64,000 nt of DNA from CAYTBN01 sp964542165 (lineage in GTDB: Bacteria > Myxococcota_A > UBA796 > UBA9615 > CAYRNR01): NCBI GenBank assembly GCA_964542165.1, contig CAZITQ010000002.1:1-64000 (forward strand), written 5' to 3'. The notes under the pieces were generated by a model. That model saw nothing but the letters and a program-made list of their open reading frames with translations. It ran no database searches and was not told the DNA's origin. Positions 26,348 through 35,592 of this stretch are shown here, piece by piece. Both the position numbers and the translations under genes were made by a program. How positions within the stretch are numbered: the stretch's first letter is position 1; each line of letters begins with the position of its first letter.

Positions 26348-26758
26348 CTACTCGGGATCGGCCTCGTAGGGGCAATCGTCGCCCGCGGGGATGCACAGCC
26401 CGGCGTAGGTCTCGTCGTCGGGCGACCAGCAGCTCTCGCAGGCCTCGCCCGACACACAGCAGTCCTCGCCGAAACTCGACGCGGTGGTCCCGCACAGCAG
26501 CTCGTCCTCGTCGCAGCAGACCGCCTCGCCCATGCCCCCGGGGCAGTCGGCGCCCGTGTCGTCGTCGCCCGTGGCGTCGTCGTCACCCGTGGCGTCGTCG
26601 TCCCCCGATGCGTCGTCGTCACCCGTGGCGTCGTCGTCACCCGGGGTCGGCCCACCGCCGGCGTCGTCATCTCCCGTCGCGTCGTCGTCGTCCTTGCCCG
26701 GGCAGCCCGAGACCAGGGCGAAGACGCCGAGGACCGCCAGGACCCGAAGGGTTCGCAT
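26348..26758 (-). CDS. Cys-rich lipoprotein with GDDD linker
   Basis: The product is 136 aa from the ATG at 26758, with a GGAGGAGG ribosome-binding site. The signal peptide ends in lipobox VSGC with Pro at +2. About ten GDDD/GDDDA units follow, then a C-terminal domain with about ten cysteines (CPGGMGEAVCCDEDELLC, DCCVSGEACESC). The pattern suggests a disulfide-stabilised miniature domain displayed at the end of an acidic stalk. There is no recognised family. The gene is convergent with the EEP lipoprotein (5-nt gap). Confidence 0.75.
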   Translation of the reverse strand: MRTLRVLAVLGVFALVSGCPGKDDDDATGDDDAGGGPTPGDDDATGDDDASGDDDATGDDDATGDDDTGADCPGGMGEAVCCDEDELLCGTTASSFGEDCCVSGEACESCWSPDDETYAGLCIPAGDDCPYEADPE

Positions 26759-26887
26759 GCTGAAATCCTCCTCCCGCCGGAGCGCGGGATCCCGCACTGG
26801 CTCGATCCAGCCTGCAACGGGAGCCCCGGAGCCCGGGAGGGCGCGTCGGCGCCCGGGTCACCGCCGACCCGACACACCAACGCGATC

Positions 26888-26893
26888 TACAAT
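26888..26893 (+). promoter_or_regulatory. -10-like element TACAAT, near-leaderless start
   Basis: TACAAT lies 12 nt before the ATG at 26906 in otherwise GC-rich DNA. A transcript would have only about 5 nt of leader, and no ribosome-binding site is visible for this gene. The -35 region is not clear. Confidence 0.4.
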
Positions 26894-26905
26894 GCTCGGA
26901 CTGGC

Positions 26906-27700
26906 ATGACGGTTTTCCACCCACGACTCGTCTCCCGCAGGGGCGTCTCCCTCCTGGTCACGTGGCTCTTCGCGGCGGCGCTCCCTGCCTGCGTCCCGGA
27001 CCTGGGCGAGGCACTGGACGACGATGTTTCGGGTGACGACGACACCGGCGACGACGACGACAGCTGGATGGAGCCCCCCGAACCGATCGAGATGGACTGC
27101 GATTGGGAGCTCTACCACTGGCACGAGGGCGACGTGCTGGAGGTGGAGCCCGGCGTCTCCACGTGGTCCATCCAGCCGCTGCCCGCGGGCGAACGGTTCC
27201 TCTGCGCGGCTCTGCGGTTCGAGTTCCGCTCATCGGACAACCTGGACCACCTGCGCGACACCTACGAGGGGTGCCCCGCCTACCTCGCCCTGGCGACCAT
27301 CGAGGGTACGGGCGACGACGGCGCGGTCCTGGGCGATGCGGCGTTCCACCCCCACGTCACCGATACCTGCGATCGGGGTCCCGACAGCCTGGATCTGCGC
27401 AACTTCCTGGCCTCCACCGAGGGCACCGAGGGGCCCTGGCCACCGGGTGAGACCTGGGTCGTGGAGATGCGGGTCGAGCCCTTCTTCTCCCGGATCACCC
27501 TGTTCCAGGACGGCGAACCGGTGGGCCCGTACGTCGAGACCCCACTCAGCGACGGCGTGATCTACGCCTCCTTCGAGAACACCCGCGACGCCCGCTTCTC
27601 CCTCGGCATTCCCGCGATCCTCGACGAGCAGATCTTCCCCTGGTACGGGGCCACGTACGCCAACGTGCAGGTCTGGGGGGTCCCCTACGTGGGCGACTAG
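26906..27700 (+). CDS. Lipoprotein with short GDDD linker, unknown beta-rich domain
   Basis: The product is 264 aa. The signal peptide ends in lipobox LPAC (Val at +2, unlike most lipoproteins here). A short Asp-rich linker (DDDVSGDDDTGDDDD) covers about residues 38-55. The rest is a single beta-rich domain with three or four cysteines (MDCDWELYHWHEGD, YEGCPAYLALATIEG, HVTDTCDRGPD, ANVQVWGVP), possibly a concanavalin/LamG-like sandwich. I do not recognise the family. It ends with a 4-nt overlap with the convergent metallopeptidase gene. Confidence 0.75.
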   Translation: MTVFHPRLVSRRGVSLLVTWLFAAALPACVPDLGEALDDDVSGDDDTGDDDDSWMEPPEPIEMDCDWELYHWHEGDVLEVEPGVSTWSIQPLPAGERFLCAALRFEFRSSDNLDHLRDTYEGCPAYLALATIEGTGDDGAVLGDAAFHPHVTDTCDRGPDSLDLRNFLASTEGTEGPWPPGETWVVEMRVEPFFSRITLFQDGEPVGPYVETPLSDGVIYASFENTRDARFSLGIPAILDEQIFPWYGATYANVQVWGVPYVGD

Positions 27701-29658
27701 ATCCGCTCCAGGACCGCGGTCCAGGACACGCCGTCGACGGTCTGGCTGTACACGGACAGGTCGTCGCCGTCGAGCTCGAACCAGACCGGCGCGAAGGGGC
27801 CCTGGGTCATCAGCCACAGACCGGGGGCGGCGCCGCTGATGCCGTTGCCGTAGGCGTCCAGGCACGAGTAGGACGGGCTGCCCGCGGTCGGCGTGAAGGC
27901 GAGGGTCCCCTCGGCCGTGTCCTCCTCGGTGTCGTGGTAGTGGGACTCCACCTCGCCGCTCGAGGTCCCCGAGGCCGTGCAGGTGAAGTTGCCCGAGAGG
28001 TCGGGGAAGACGCTCGCGCCCGCGAAGTCCTCGCTGTACGCGTCCGGGGACTCGGGCTCGTCGAACTCCACGACCGAGCCGCTCTGGATGCTGGCGCCGT
28101 CGACGCTCGACGAGAAGCTGACCATCCGCCAGGTACCGTGGAGCTGGGGGGCGTGGGTCCTCAATTCGACCTCCCGATCGAGGACTTCCGTATGGCTCAC
28201 GTTCGTGGTGATCAGTCCCAGCTTGGTGGCGTCCACGGGATCGGTCTCGTGGCACTCGCCCACGGCCTCGATGCACACCCGGTGTTCGTCCCCGGCGGCC
28301 AGCTCGACGACCTGCCCGTTCTCCTCGATCAGGCTCAGCAGGCCGTGGCCGGGCAGCTCCACGACCTCCACGTTGACGATCTCGACCTCGGCTTCCAGCT
28401 CGAAGCCCTCCCGGCCGTAGCCCAGCTCGGCGAGGCTCGCGGTGGAGGTGAAGTCGATGTCTTCGGCAAGCGGCGCCAGCAGGGTCACCGCGCTCGCGAG
28501 TGACACCCCGTCGTTGGTCCACACCTCCACCGGGGGTTCGTTCCAGGTGCTCACGCTCGCGGCGTGCCACTCGTCGTCGAACCCGGGCAGCGCGGACAGA
28601 AGGCTGAGGGGGTCCCCGCTCAAGACCAGCTGGAATCCGATCTCCGGATGGATCCGCTCGCCGAGCTGAACGAGCGGGTTGGCCGCGTTGTAGGTCCGGG
28701 GTAGATAGGGACCGGGGTCCAGGAATCGCTCCAGGTAGCGGTGCTCGCTGTTCGTGCCCGGGAACGAGAGGTCCTCGATGTAGTCCTCGGCCCAGACCGC
28801 GGTCCCGTCGAGGACCCACCCGATGGACCGGTCCATCCCCACGGCGTCCTGCGCACAGTGGAACAGCTCGTGGATGACCGTGCCGATGATCTCGCTGCGC
28901 AGGAGCGGGTCCGAGGTGCCCACCGGCGGTGTCGCGGTCAGGTAGTTGCGGCAATAGGTGGCGGTCTCGTACACCGCCATCCCGGTCGTGCTGTCCCAGT
29001 CGGCGGGAGAACTCTCGAAGATGTAGATGTCCCGGAGGCCGTCGTGGGGGAGTTTTTCCCGGAACACCGGGTTGGCCGCCTGGGCGGCTTCGAGGGCGAA
29101 ACCGGCGATGTCACGGGCGTTCGGCAGGACCAGGTTCGGGTCGCACTCCAACCCACCCGGGGCGTCCGCCATCGGGGCGAAGACCTGGATCCTCCCCTCG
29201 TCCGCAGTACCCCACAGGCACCAGTAGTAGTCGCCCAGCGGAAGGAGTTCGCGTGCGGTAGCCCCGTCGACGGCGTCCCGAATCGCGTTGAGTTCGTCGA
29301 GCACATCCGCCGAGAACGTGGATGGGTCTAGCCCCGAGAGGAAGCTCTCGACCGCCTCCGGATCCCCCGGTTCGGCCAGCAGATCGGAATCCACGACGTC
29401 GGTGAGACCGAAGAAGATCCGGGTCAGCGCCAGGGCGGCCTCACCGTCGGTCAGCTCCCCCGCGGCGTGGGCCGCCAGCACGCCGCCCCCTCCGATGGAC
29501 GCAGGCTCCCAGTCGATGACCGTGTCGTCGTCGTCGTCGCCGGTGACATCATCGTCGTCGTCATCGTCGGCGGGGTCGTCTTCCGGGCAACCCGAGGGCC
29601 CCAGCAGCAGGCAGAGCAGAAGGGTCCAGCCCAGTCGTCGCGTCAGATCGCAGTACAT
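27697..29658 (-). CDS. Lipoprotein zinc metallopeptidase (HEXXH, gluzincin-like)
   Basis: The product is 653 aa. The ATG at 29658 is chosen for its GGAGGGG ribosome-binding site and because the signal peptide (lipobox PSGC, Pro +2) begins there. An Asp-rich linker (DDDDDDDVTGDDDDD) follows. The catalytic motif is VIHELFHCAQ near residue 250, with a downstream GWVLDGTAVWAEDYIE segment about 20 residues later that supplies a third zinc ligand (Glu) as in gluzincins. The C-terminal 350 residues are beta-rich and include a region resembling a surface or carbohydrate-binding module. The enzyme is probably anchored at the cell surface and degrades extracellular protein. It lies 32 nt after the TonB-dependent receptor on the same strand, so uptake of its products is possible but inferred. 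Confidence 0.82.
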   Translation of the reverse strand: MYCDLTRRLGWTLLLCLLLGPSGCPEDDPADDDDDDDVTGDDDDDTVIDWEPASIGGGGVLAAHAAGELTDGEAALALTRIFFGLTDVVDSDLLAEPGDPEAVESFLSGLDPSTFSADVLDELNAIRDAVDGATARELLPLGDYYWCLWGTADEGRIQVFAPMADAPGGLECDPNLVLPNARDIAGFALEAAQAANPVFREKLPHDGLRDIYIFESSPADWDSTTGMAVYETATYCRNYLTATPPVGTSDPLLRSEIIGTVIHELFHCAQDAVGMDRSIGWVLDGTAVWAEDYIEDLSFPGTNSEHRYLERFLDPGPYLPRTYNAANPLVQLGERIHPEIGFQLVLSGDPLSLLSALPGFDDEWHAASVSTWNEPPVEVWTNDGVSLASAVTLLAPLAEDIDFTSTASLAELGYGREGFELEAEVEIVNVEVVELPGHGLLSLIEENGQVVELAAGDEHRVCIEAVGECHETDPVDATKLGLITTNVSHTEVLDREVELRTHAPQLHGTWRMVSFSSSVDGASIQSGSVVEFDEPESPDAYSEDFAGASVFPDLSGNFTCTASGTSSGEVESHYHDTEEDTAEGTLAFTPTAGSPSYSCLDAYGNGISGAAPGLWLMTQGPFAPVWFELDGDDLSVYSQTVDGVSWTAVLERI

Positions 29659-29690
29659 CTCGTTCCCCTCCCGGAACTCGCGGTTTGTCC

Positions 29691-31802
29691 CTAGTCCATC
29701 GTCAACGCGCCGCCGATCGTGATGAGAAAAGTTCGACCGGGGAGCGGGTAGCCGGTGAAATCGGTGACCGGCTGGACGACCATCGCGCCGTCGTCGGGGT
29801 TGAGCGGGTCGCGGGGCACGGTCTGCAGCCGGCGGTCGGTGAGGTTGCGGACCTCGAGCTCCAGGTAGGGCCAGCGGGGGCTGGGCTGGACCCGGGCGAA
29901 GAGGCCCAGCAGGGTCCGGGGGGCGGACAGGTACCAGTTGGTGGCGTCCCAGTAGTTGCCGGCGGTGTGGCTGAGGGACACGCCGCAGCGCAACCGGTCG
30001 CTCCAGCGCCCGGCCAGCTCCCCGAATGCCTCCCATTCGGGGACCCGGGGGAGCTGGTTGCCGGTGTAGGCCTCCCTCGGATCCTGGTTCCGACTGCGAA
30101 GCCAGGTCAGGCTGCCGCTCAGCTCCACCACGCCGCCCAGGCGGAGCTGGCCCGCGGCCTCCACCCCGTGGATCCGGGCCTCGCCGAAGTTGACCGGGAT
30201 CTGGGTCCGCTGGGCGTTCTGGACGTAGACGATGGCGTCGGTGAGCCGGCGACCGAAGTAGCTGGCCTCGAGCGCGGCGTGGGTCTGCCGGTCTGCAGGC
30301 GACTCCAGCCGGAAGCCCGCGTCCCACGACAGGCCGGTCTCGGGGATCAGCTCCGAGTTGCCCACCACCGCGCCCCGGTCGCCGAACAGCTCGGTGAAGT
30401 CCGGGGGGCGGAAGGTCCGGCCCACGTTGGCCTTGATCGCGAGGGGTTCGGCCACCCGGACGCGCACGCCCAGCCGGGGCGTGAACGGTGCGTAGACCCG
30501 CCGGTCGTCGGGTGAGACGAGGGTCGACTCGTAGGGCACCTCGCCGAGCATGCGGTTGTCCAGGAGGTGCAGCTGGAGCACGGGGGAGAATCGGATCCGG
30601 TCGTCGAGCAGGGAGATCTCGTCCCCGGCGCTCAGCACCAGCCCGAGCCGTGTACGGGTCCCGTCCAGCGGCTCGTCGCGCAGGGCGTCCACCGGTTGGT
30701 AGCCGTCCACTCGCAGATCCACGGTGGCGGACACGGATTGCCACGCCAGGGGGGTCCAGGTGGCCCCGATCAGCCCGCCCACCGCGTGGATCCGGTCCCG
30801 CCGGTCCTGGCGTCCCACCCCCAGCTCGCCCTCGGGATCGGCGAAGGTCTCCCGGCGGGCGCGCCAGGTGGCCCGCCCCCGGAGCTGGACCACGGCGTGG
30901 GGCCGCCCGGTCAGCTCCACCAGCAGCCCGTTGCTGGAGGCACCGAGGCGCGTGTTCAGCGCCGGATCCTGGCCGATCCCGGGCAGCCCCTGCTCCCGCC
31001 ACAGCAGGTCGTCCTGGACCGTGAGCCGGAGCTTGCGGGTGCCGATCCGCGCGCGGATGCGGCCGCTGACGTCGGCCACGTCGGCGTTCTCCCGCATCCG
31101 GACCTGGTCATCGAAGAGGTTGTAGACGGTGCCCCGGTCGTCGAAGTACTCGAACCGGCCGTCGGTGGCAAACGCCTCGCCCGAGATCAGGAGATCCGCG
31201 GGAATCTTCCGGGAACCCAGTTCACCGGCCCGGCCTGCGGTGGCGGACATGCGGCCGGTCCAGAACGACCCGGCCGTGACCTCCAGTCGCGGCGGCGGCA
31301 CCTCTCCCGGCGCCGTCACCAGGTTGACGACTCCTCCCATGGCCGCCGAACCCAGGTGGGCCGGAGCCCCGCTGCGGTACACCTCCACCCGCTCGAAGGC
31401 GTCCAGGGGAAGCTCCGAGAGGTTCACCGCCGAGCCTCCGTGGGGGTTCAGCGGCACCCCGTCGACGAAGACCTCGACCTGCCGCGCCGAACTGCCGCGG
31501 ATGGTGACGACGCTGTAGTCCCCCAGCCCCCCCAGCCGCTGCACGTGAACCCCGGGGACCGACGCCACGGCCCCGGCCACGTCCGCCGACGCCCGCTGGT
31601 CCTCCACCTGAACCACCGTGACCGCCGACGCGGTGTCCAGGGGTACGGGCTCGTCCGGATCCCGGGGGGCCTTGACGTCGACGATGGTCCCCCCCCCGTC
31701 CACGGGCTCGTCGCCGTCGCCGTCCTCGGCCCAGGCTGCGGGCAGCACCAGCAGGGCAGGGGCGAGGGCAAGGGCAAGGGCGAGGGGGAGGGGCCGGGTC
31801 AC
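29691..31802 (-). CDS. TonB-dependent outer-membrane receptor
   Basis: The product is about 703 aa from a GTG at 31802, the first start compatible with the signal peptide (TRPLPLALALALAPALLVLP, cut near AWA). The upstream extension lacks protein-like sequence. The plug domain is typical: AGAVASVPGVHVQRLGG, VVTIRGSSARQVEVFVDGVPLN, and DAFERVEVYRSGAPAHLGS followed by MGGVVNLVT. The 22-strand barrel follows, with AIKANVGRTFRPPDFTELFG and GVEAAGQLRLGGVVELSGS. The style is of the BtuB/siderophore group, but no cobalamin riboswitch is visible upstream. The ligand is unknown. It imports a scarce substrate across the outer membrane using TonB energy. Confidence 0.92.
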   Translation of the reverse strand: MTRPLPLALALALAPALLVLPAAWAEDGDGDEPVDGGGTIVDVKAPRDPDEPVPLDTASAVTVVQVEDQRASADVAGAVASVPGVHVQRLGGLGDYSVVTIRGSSARQVEVFVDGVPLNPHGGSAVNLSELPLDAFERVEVYRSGAPAHLGSAAMGGVVNLVTAPGEVPPPRLEVTAGSFWTGRMSATAGRAGELGSRKIPADLLISGEAFATDGRFEYFDDRGTVYNLFDDQVRMRENADVADVSGRIRARIGTRKLRLTVQDDLLWREQGLPGIGQDPALNTRLGASSNGLLVELTGRPHAVVQLRGRATWRARRETFADPEGELGVGRQDRRDRIHAVGGLIGATWTPLAWQSVSATVDLRVDGYQPVDALRDEPLDGTRTRLGLVLSAGDEISLLDDRIRFSPVLQLHLLDNRMLGEVPYESTLVSPDDRRVYAPFTPRLGVRVRVAEPLAIKANVGRTFRPPDFTELFGDRGAVVGNSELIPETGLSWDAGFRLESPADRQTHAALEASYFGRRLTDAIVYVQNAQRTQIPVNFGEARIHGVEAAGQLRLGGVVELSGSLTWLRSRNQDPREAYTGNQLPRVPEWEAFGELAGRWSDRLRCGVSLSHTAGNYWDATNWYLSAPRTLLGLFARVQPSPRWPYLELEVRNLTDRRLQTVPRDPLNPDDGAMVVQPVTDFTGYPLPGRTFLITIGGALTMD

Positions 31803-32148
31803 CCCGCGACGGTCGCGCGCGGGGGGATCGAAGTCAAGGAGCACCGCGGGGCCTTCCAATGAAGCCGAATGATTTCCTGTAGCTGCGCGAACAACGGCGG
31901 GGCCGCTGAGATCCGAACGGGCCCTGCGATGACGGAGCGTGTCGGTGAGAAGAGAGGCTCGCGCAAAGGCGCAAAGGCGCAAAGGCTCCGGAACGAAGTC
32001 ACCTGTCTCCGACCTTTGCGGTCCTGGCGGCTTTGCGGCTTTGCGGCTCAGGGGCTTTGCGAGAGACTTCTTCTACGCGCGGCCAAGGATGTTGTAGAGG
32101 ATGGACGTGCCGATAACGGGCTAGGATGCGGTGAATTCGGAGGTGCCC
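31803..32148. promoter_or_regulatory. Divergent intergenic region with palindromic repeat
   Basis: These 346 nt lie between the TonB receptor (-) and the gene at 32149 (+). They contain the GCGCAAAG inverted-repeat element (31948-32074) and a TAGGAT -10-like element near 32122. No riboswitch features (cobalamin or other) were recognised. Confidence 0.5.
31948..32074. repeat. GCGCAAAG-type palindromic interspersed element
   Basis: The left arm has three tandem GCGCAAAG units (31961-31984), preceded by AGAAGAGAGGCTC. The right arm has CTTTGCGG units at 32014, 32031 and 32039 and CTTTGCGA at 32055, ending in GAGAGACTTCTTCT, which is near-complementary to the left end. The whole can fold into a long branched hairpin. 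Short repeats of this CGCAAAG type are scattered in many environmental genomes. It is unlike the surrounding DNA and is probably mobile or a REP-like element. Confidence 0.75.
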
Positions 32149-32727
32149 ATGCTCTACAGACCTGTGTTGCTGCTACTGCTTCTGGCGGCGATCGCGGCCC
32201 CTGGCCGGGCGGTCGCCGACGGGAAGACCGGGGCGGGAACCAGCCTCGGGGTGGGGATGACCGCCTACGCCCCCGCGCCCGTCGCGGGCCTGCGTGTACA
32301 GCTCCCGACGCTGGAGGTGGCCATCGCGCTGCCGTCGAGCCCGATGCAGCTCCGGTTCCGGTCGCCGATCCTCGAGAGCGTCTACCACGGCTTGCTGAGG
32401 TACCAGACAGTCATCGAGGTCGACGCCATGTTGATGATGTTCCCCGGGTCGCCGCGGCAGGCGGGCAAGGGCACGATCCGGGCCGTGGTCGGACCCTGGC
32501 TGGGGTTCCGGATCCAGGCGGCCCACGAGGTCGTCCAGCCGGGCGTCCTCGTGGGAGGGCGCCTGGGCGGGGAGCTGATGGGGCCGGCCCAGGGGTTCGG
32601 ATTCTTCTTCGGCGTCGAGCCGCTGGTGCACCTCTACGGGGGCAGCGCCGGACCCGAACGCTCGACCACCACCTTCGGCGGCGGCGCCCTGTTCAGCGTC
32701 GCGATGACGGGGTACCGCAAGCCATGA
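32149..32727 (+). CDS. Secreted beta-rich protein, probable outer-membrane protein
   Basis: The product is 192 aa from the ATG at 32149, chosen over the in-frame GTG at 32131 because of the GGAGGT ribosome-binding site. A Sec signal peptide (LLLLLLAAIAAPGRAVA) is followed by a beta-rich, Gly/aromatic-alternating sequence (GVGMTAYAPAPVAGLRVQLP, GPWLGFRIQAA, GFGFFFGVEPLVHLYG) typical of a small outer-membrane barrel. I do not recognise the family. The stop overlaps the next ATG (ATGA), so it is translationally coupled to the GDPD lipoprotein. Confidence 0.75.
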   Translation: MLYRPVLLLLLLAAIAAPGRAVADGKTGAGTSLGVGMTAYAPAPVAGLRVQLPTLEVAIALPSSPMQLRFRSPILESVYHGLLRYQTVIEVDAMLMMFPGSPRQAGKGTIRAVVGPWLGFRIQAAHEVVQPGVLVGGRLGGELMGPAQGFGFFFGVEPLVHLYGGSAGPERSTTTFGGGALFSVAMTGYRKP

Positions 32728-33668
32728 CCACGCCGCATCGACTCGTTCTCGTCTGGCTCGTCGTCGCGTCGGCCTCCACCGGCTGCCTCCACGACCCGCC
32801 CCCCTTCGTCACCGAGCTCCCGGACGGGCCGCTGATCATCGCCCACCGGGGAGGCGCGGACATCGCCCCCGAGAACACCATGCCGGCCTTCGACCTGGCG
32901 TTCGCCGCGCCCATCTCGTCGGAGATCGCCGAGCTGGATCTGCACACCAGCGCCGACGGGGAGCTGGTGGTGATCCACGACCGTTCCGTGGACCGTATGA
33001 CCGGCGACGGCAACGGCTGCGCCACCGAGCAGGACACGGAGGAAGAGACCTTCGGCAGCGTGCTCGTACACGAGCTGACCGTGGCCGAGCTGCAGGTCTT
33101 CGATGCCGGCTACTGCTACGAAGATCCGGCCGCCGCGGCGGACGCGACCGACGAGGAGCGCTACCCCTACCGGGGCCAGGGGGTCGTGATCCCGACCCTG
33201 CGCGACGTGCTCGAGACCCACGCGGACAAGCGGTTCATCCTGGAGGTCAAGCAGCAGGAACCCTCCGTGGTCGAGCCGCTGATCGAGCTGCTCGAGGAGC
33301 TGGACCGCTTCGACAGCGTCTGTTTCCTGGACTTCGACGAGGGGGTCACCGCCGAGTACCGAGAAAAGGCCCCGGACCACGCCTGCGTCTCCCTGTCCGG
33401 CGACGGGATCCGCTGCTGGGCGTCCGAGGCGATCATGCCCTTCGGCGGCGGGGCCTGCGAGGACTACGACCTGGGCATGGTGCCCCACGAGAACGGCGGT
33501 TTCGATCTCAAGAAGGACCGCTTCGTGCAAAACCTCCAGGCGCTGGGCATGCCGGTGTTCATGTGGACGGTCAACGAGGACGATCTGATGCACCAGGTCC
33601 TCGACCTGGGCGTCGACGGCGTGGTCACCGACCGGCCGGATGCCCTGCGGACGATCCTGGACGAGTGA
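32724..33668 (+). CDS. Glycerophosphodiester phosphodiesterase lipoprotein
   Basis: The product is 314 aa with lipobox STGC. GDPD motifs in order are IAHRGGADIAPENT (catalytic HR, first metal Glu), ELDLHTSADGELVVIHD (Glu/Asp, His), FILEVKQQEP and MWTVNEDDLMHQVLDLGVDGVVTDRP. The enzyme hydrolyses glycerophosphodiesters to glycerol-3-phosphate and an alcohol outside the cytoplasmic membrane. There is a Cys-containing insertion between the HD motif and EVK strand (residues about 90-150). It is coupled by a 4-nt overlap to the upstream outer-membrane-type gene and is followed 5 nt later by the DUF4434 lipoprotein, suggesting an operon. Confidence 0.92.
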   Translation: MTTPHRLVLVWLVVASASTGCLHDPPPFVTELPDGPLIIAHRGGADIAPENTMPAFDLAFAAPISSEIAELDLHTSADGELVVIHDRSVDRMTGDGNGCATEQDTEEETFGSVLVHELTVAELQVFDAGYCYEDPAAAADATDEERYPYRGQGVVIPTLRDVLETHADKRFILEVKQQEPSVVEPLIELLEELDRFDSVCFLDFDEGVTAEYREKAPDHACVSLSGDGIRCWASEAIMPFGGGACEDYDLGMVPHENGGFDLKKDRFVQNLQALGMPVFMWTVNEDDLMHQVLDLGVDGVVTDRPDALRTILDE

Positions 33669-33673
33669 GGCGC

Positions 33674-35554
33674 ATGACGGGCACCCGCTGGCCGATCCTC
33701 CTCCTGGGCACCCTGCTCCTCGGGCACGGCTGTCCTGGTACCGAACACGACGACGACGCGGGGGACGACGACGACACGGGCGACGACGACGCGGGCGACG
33801 ACGACACCGGGGACGACGACACCGGGGACGACGACACCGGGGACGACGACAGCACCGGCGACGACGACACCACCGGCGACGACGACACCACCGGTGATGA
33901 CGACACCAGCGGCGATGACGACACCACCGGCGATCCCTGCGGCGATCCCGATCTGGCCGTGACGTCGCCCTATCCCATCTCCGGGTACTGGATGTACGGC
34001 CGGCTGGGCCAGTGCGCCTGGCGCGACGCCCTGGAGGAGGTGCACCGGATCGGGGCCGAGGTCGTGATCCAGTTCGGGCCCCACCCGGCGCGGCGGGAGC
34101 CGGACGAGCTGCTCACCGACGCGACGTTCTCGGCCTGCGTGGACAACGGCAGTCCCTGCTTCGACGGCGCCCTCTTCGCCCTGCAGGCCGCCCACCCGAA
34201 CAACACCATCCGCCACCTGTACACGATGGCCACCGGCGAGGAGTTCGGCGACGAGCTGATCGTCTGTCCGGGATTCGACGAGCGGATCGAGATCGGCGAC
34301 GAGCGGTTCTGGCGGCTGCTGCTGCGCGCCGATGACGCGTCGAACCACTCCTGTGACTTCTCCTCACCCCGTGAGTACGACCTGCTGCTGCTCTCCGGCC
34401 GGGCCGAGGACTCGGTGGCCGAACTGCTGGCCCAGGCGGAGGCGATGGGCATGGAGGTCTACCCGGGCATACCCACGGCCACGCCCCATCCCAGCTACCC
34501 CTGGGAGGTCTGGAGCGAGGCCGAGCCCCTGTGCCTGGAGCTGGTGGACCGGGTGCTGGCCGACTACGCGGTCCGCCACGGCGGCCTCTCGTCGTTCGCA
34601 GGGGTCTACCAGTCCACGGAGCTGCCCGTGGCCGATCCCACCGTGTCCAGCGTCCTCGACTGGTACGCGGCGTCCAACGAACGGGTGCGGCAGCGGTTGC
34701 CGGGCCGGACGATCCTCGTGTCCCCCTACATGGACCTCCGCAGGGCGGCCCCCACCGGGGTGACCCTGGAGTCGCTGGCCGAGGGTTTCAAGGAGATCGC
34801 CCGCACCGACATGGACATCATCGCGCCCCAGGACAGCCGTGGCACCGGCAAGATCGGGCTGTACTGGCCCTTCGAGGAGGACAGCCCCGTGGATCCCCGC
34901 CTGGAACCCGCGGTGGGCCAGGTGACCTACGGGGAGGCCTACCGGGGCAACACTCGCGACGCCTTCGAGGCCGTCGAGACGGCGGCCGGCGAGCTGCTGG
35001 GCGAGGGGATCGCCGTCGACCTGTGGGTCAACGTCGAGGCCTTCGAGCCCGGTGCGGGCGAACCCTGCGGGTACTACGGCGACGTCCCCCGGACCCACAA
35101 GGAGCGGCTGGATCAGGCGCTGACCTTCGAGGGGACCGCGGGCTCGCGGCTGATCAGCTTCATGTGGGACGCCTACTACACCTGCGAGGGGTACAGCGCC
35201 ACGACCCTGGGCCAGGACGTGGAGACGGACCACGGGCGGCCCATCGTGTCCCAGGCGTTATCCTGGGAGTCGGCCAACACGCCCGGGCTCGTCGTGCGCG
35301 GCTACGGCATCGTGGGCGGCGACATCGGGCTCACCTGGTACGACGGCGCCTGGGCGGTCCAGTCGGCCACGGTCGCCACGGCCCAGGGCTGGGAGAACCC
35401 GGGCTTCGGCGCGGGCGACCCGGCCTACCCCGATCGGCTGGAGGAGGTCTGGATCCCCTTCGACTGGTCGAACATGGCGCCTTCGTTCTACCTCCACATC
35501 TGGGCCACCCCGGCGGCGGGGACATCCACGCACTTGTACCGCGTGGCGTACTGA
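33674..35554 (+). CDS. GDDD-linker lipoprotein with DUF4434-like TIM barrel
   Basis: The product is 626 aa with lipobox GHGC and Pro +2. A long linker of about 14 GDDD units covers residues about 25-85. The domain that follows begins YPISGYWMYGRLGQCAWRDA and contains VIQFGPHP, LLLRADDASNH and DMDIIAPQDSRGTGK, the pattern of DUF4434-type glycoside-hydrolase-like barrels. Acidic residues that could be catalytic sit in the WVNVEAFEPG and QDSRGTG segments. The last 100 residues are a beta-sandwich. It is surface-anchored and probably carbohydrate-active; the substrate is not known. It is likely in one operon with the GDPD lipoprotein. Confidence 0.8.
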   Translation: MTGTRWPILLLGTLLLGHGCPGTEHDDDAGDDDDTGDDDAGDDDTGDDDTGDDDTGDDDSTGDDDTTGDDDTTGDDDTSGDDDTTGDPCGDPDLAVTSPYPISGYWMYGRLGQCAWRDALEEVHRIGAEVVIQFGPHPARREPDELLTDATFSACVDNGSPCFDGALFALQAAHPNNTIRHLYTMATGEEFGDELIVCPGFDERIEIGDERFWRLLLRADDASNHSCDFSSPREYDLLLLSGRAEDSVAELLAQAEAMGMEVYPGIPTATPHPSYPWEVWSEAEPLCLELVDRVLADYAVRHGGLSSFAGVYQSTELPVADPTVSSVLDWYAASNERVRQRLPGRTILVSPYMDLRRAAPTGVTLESLAEGFKEIARTDMDIIAPQDSRGTGKIGLYWPFEEDSPVDPRLEPAVGQVTYGEAYRGNTRDAFEAVETAAGELLGEGIAVDLWVNVEAFEPGAGEPCGYYGDVPRTHKERLDQALTFEGTAGSRLISFMWDAYYTCEGYSATTLGQDVETDHGRPIVSQALSWESANTPGLVVRGYGIVGGDIGLTWYDGAWAVQSATVATAQGWENPGFGAGDPAYPDRLEEVWIPFDWSNMAPSFYLHIWATPAAGTSTHLYRVAY

Positions 35555-35592
35555 CGACGGGCGCGGGGGGGGCGCGCGCCGCGGGGAGACCG

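Noticed and set aside
31803..31950. Cobalamin riboswitch upstream of the TonB receptor
   Set aside because: No B12-box or conserved core was recognisable on the minus strand.
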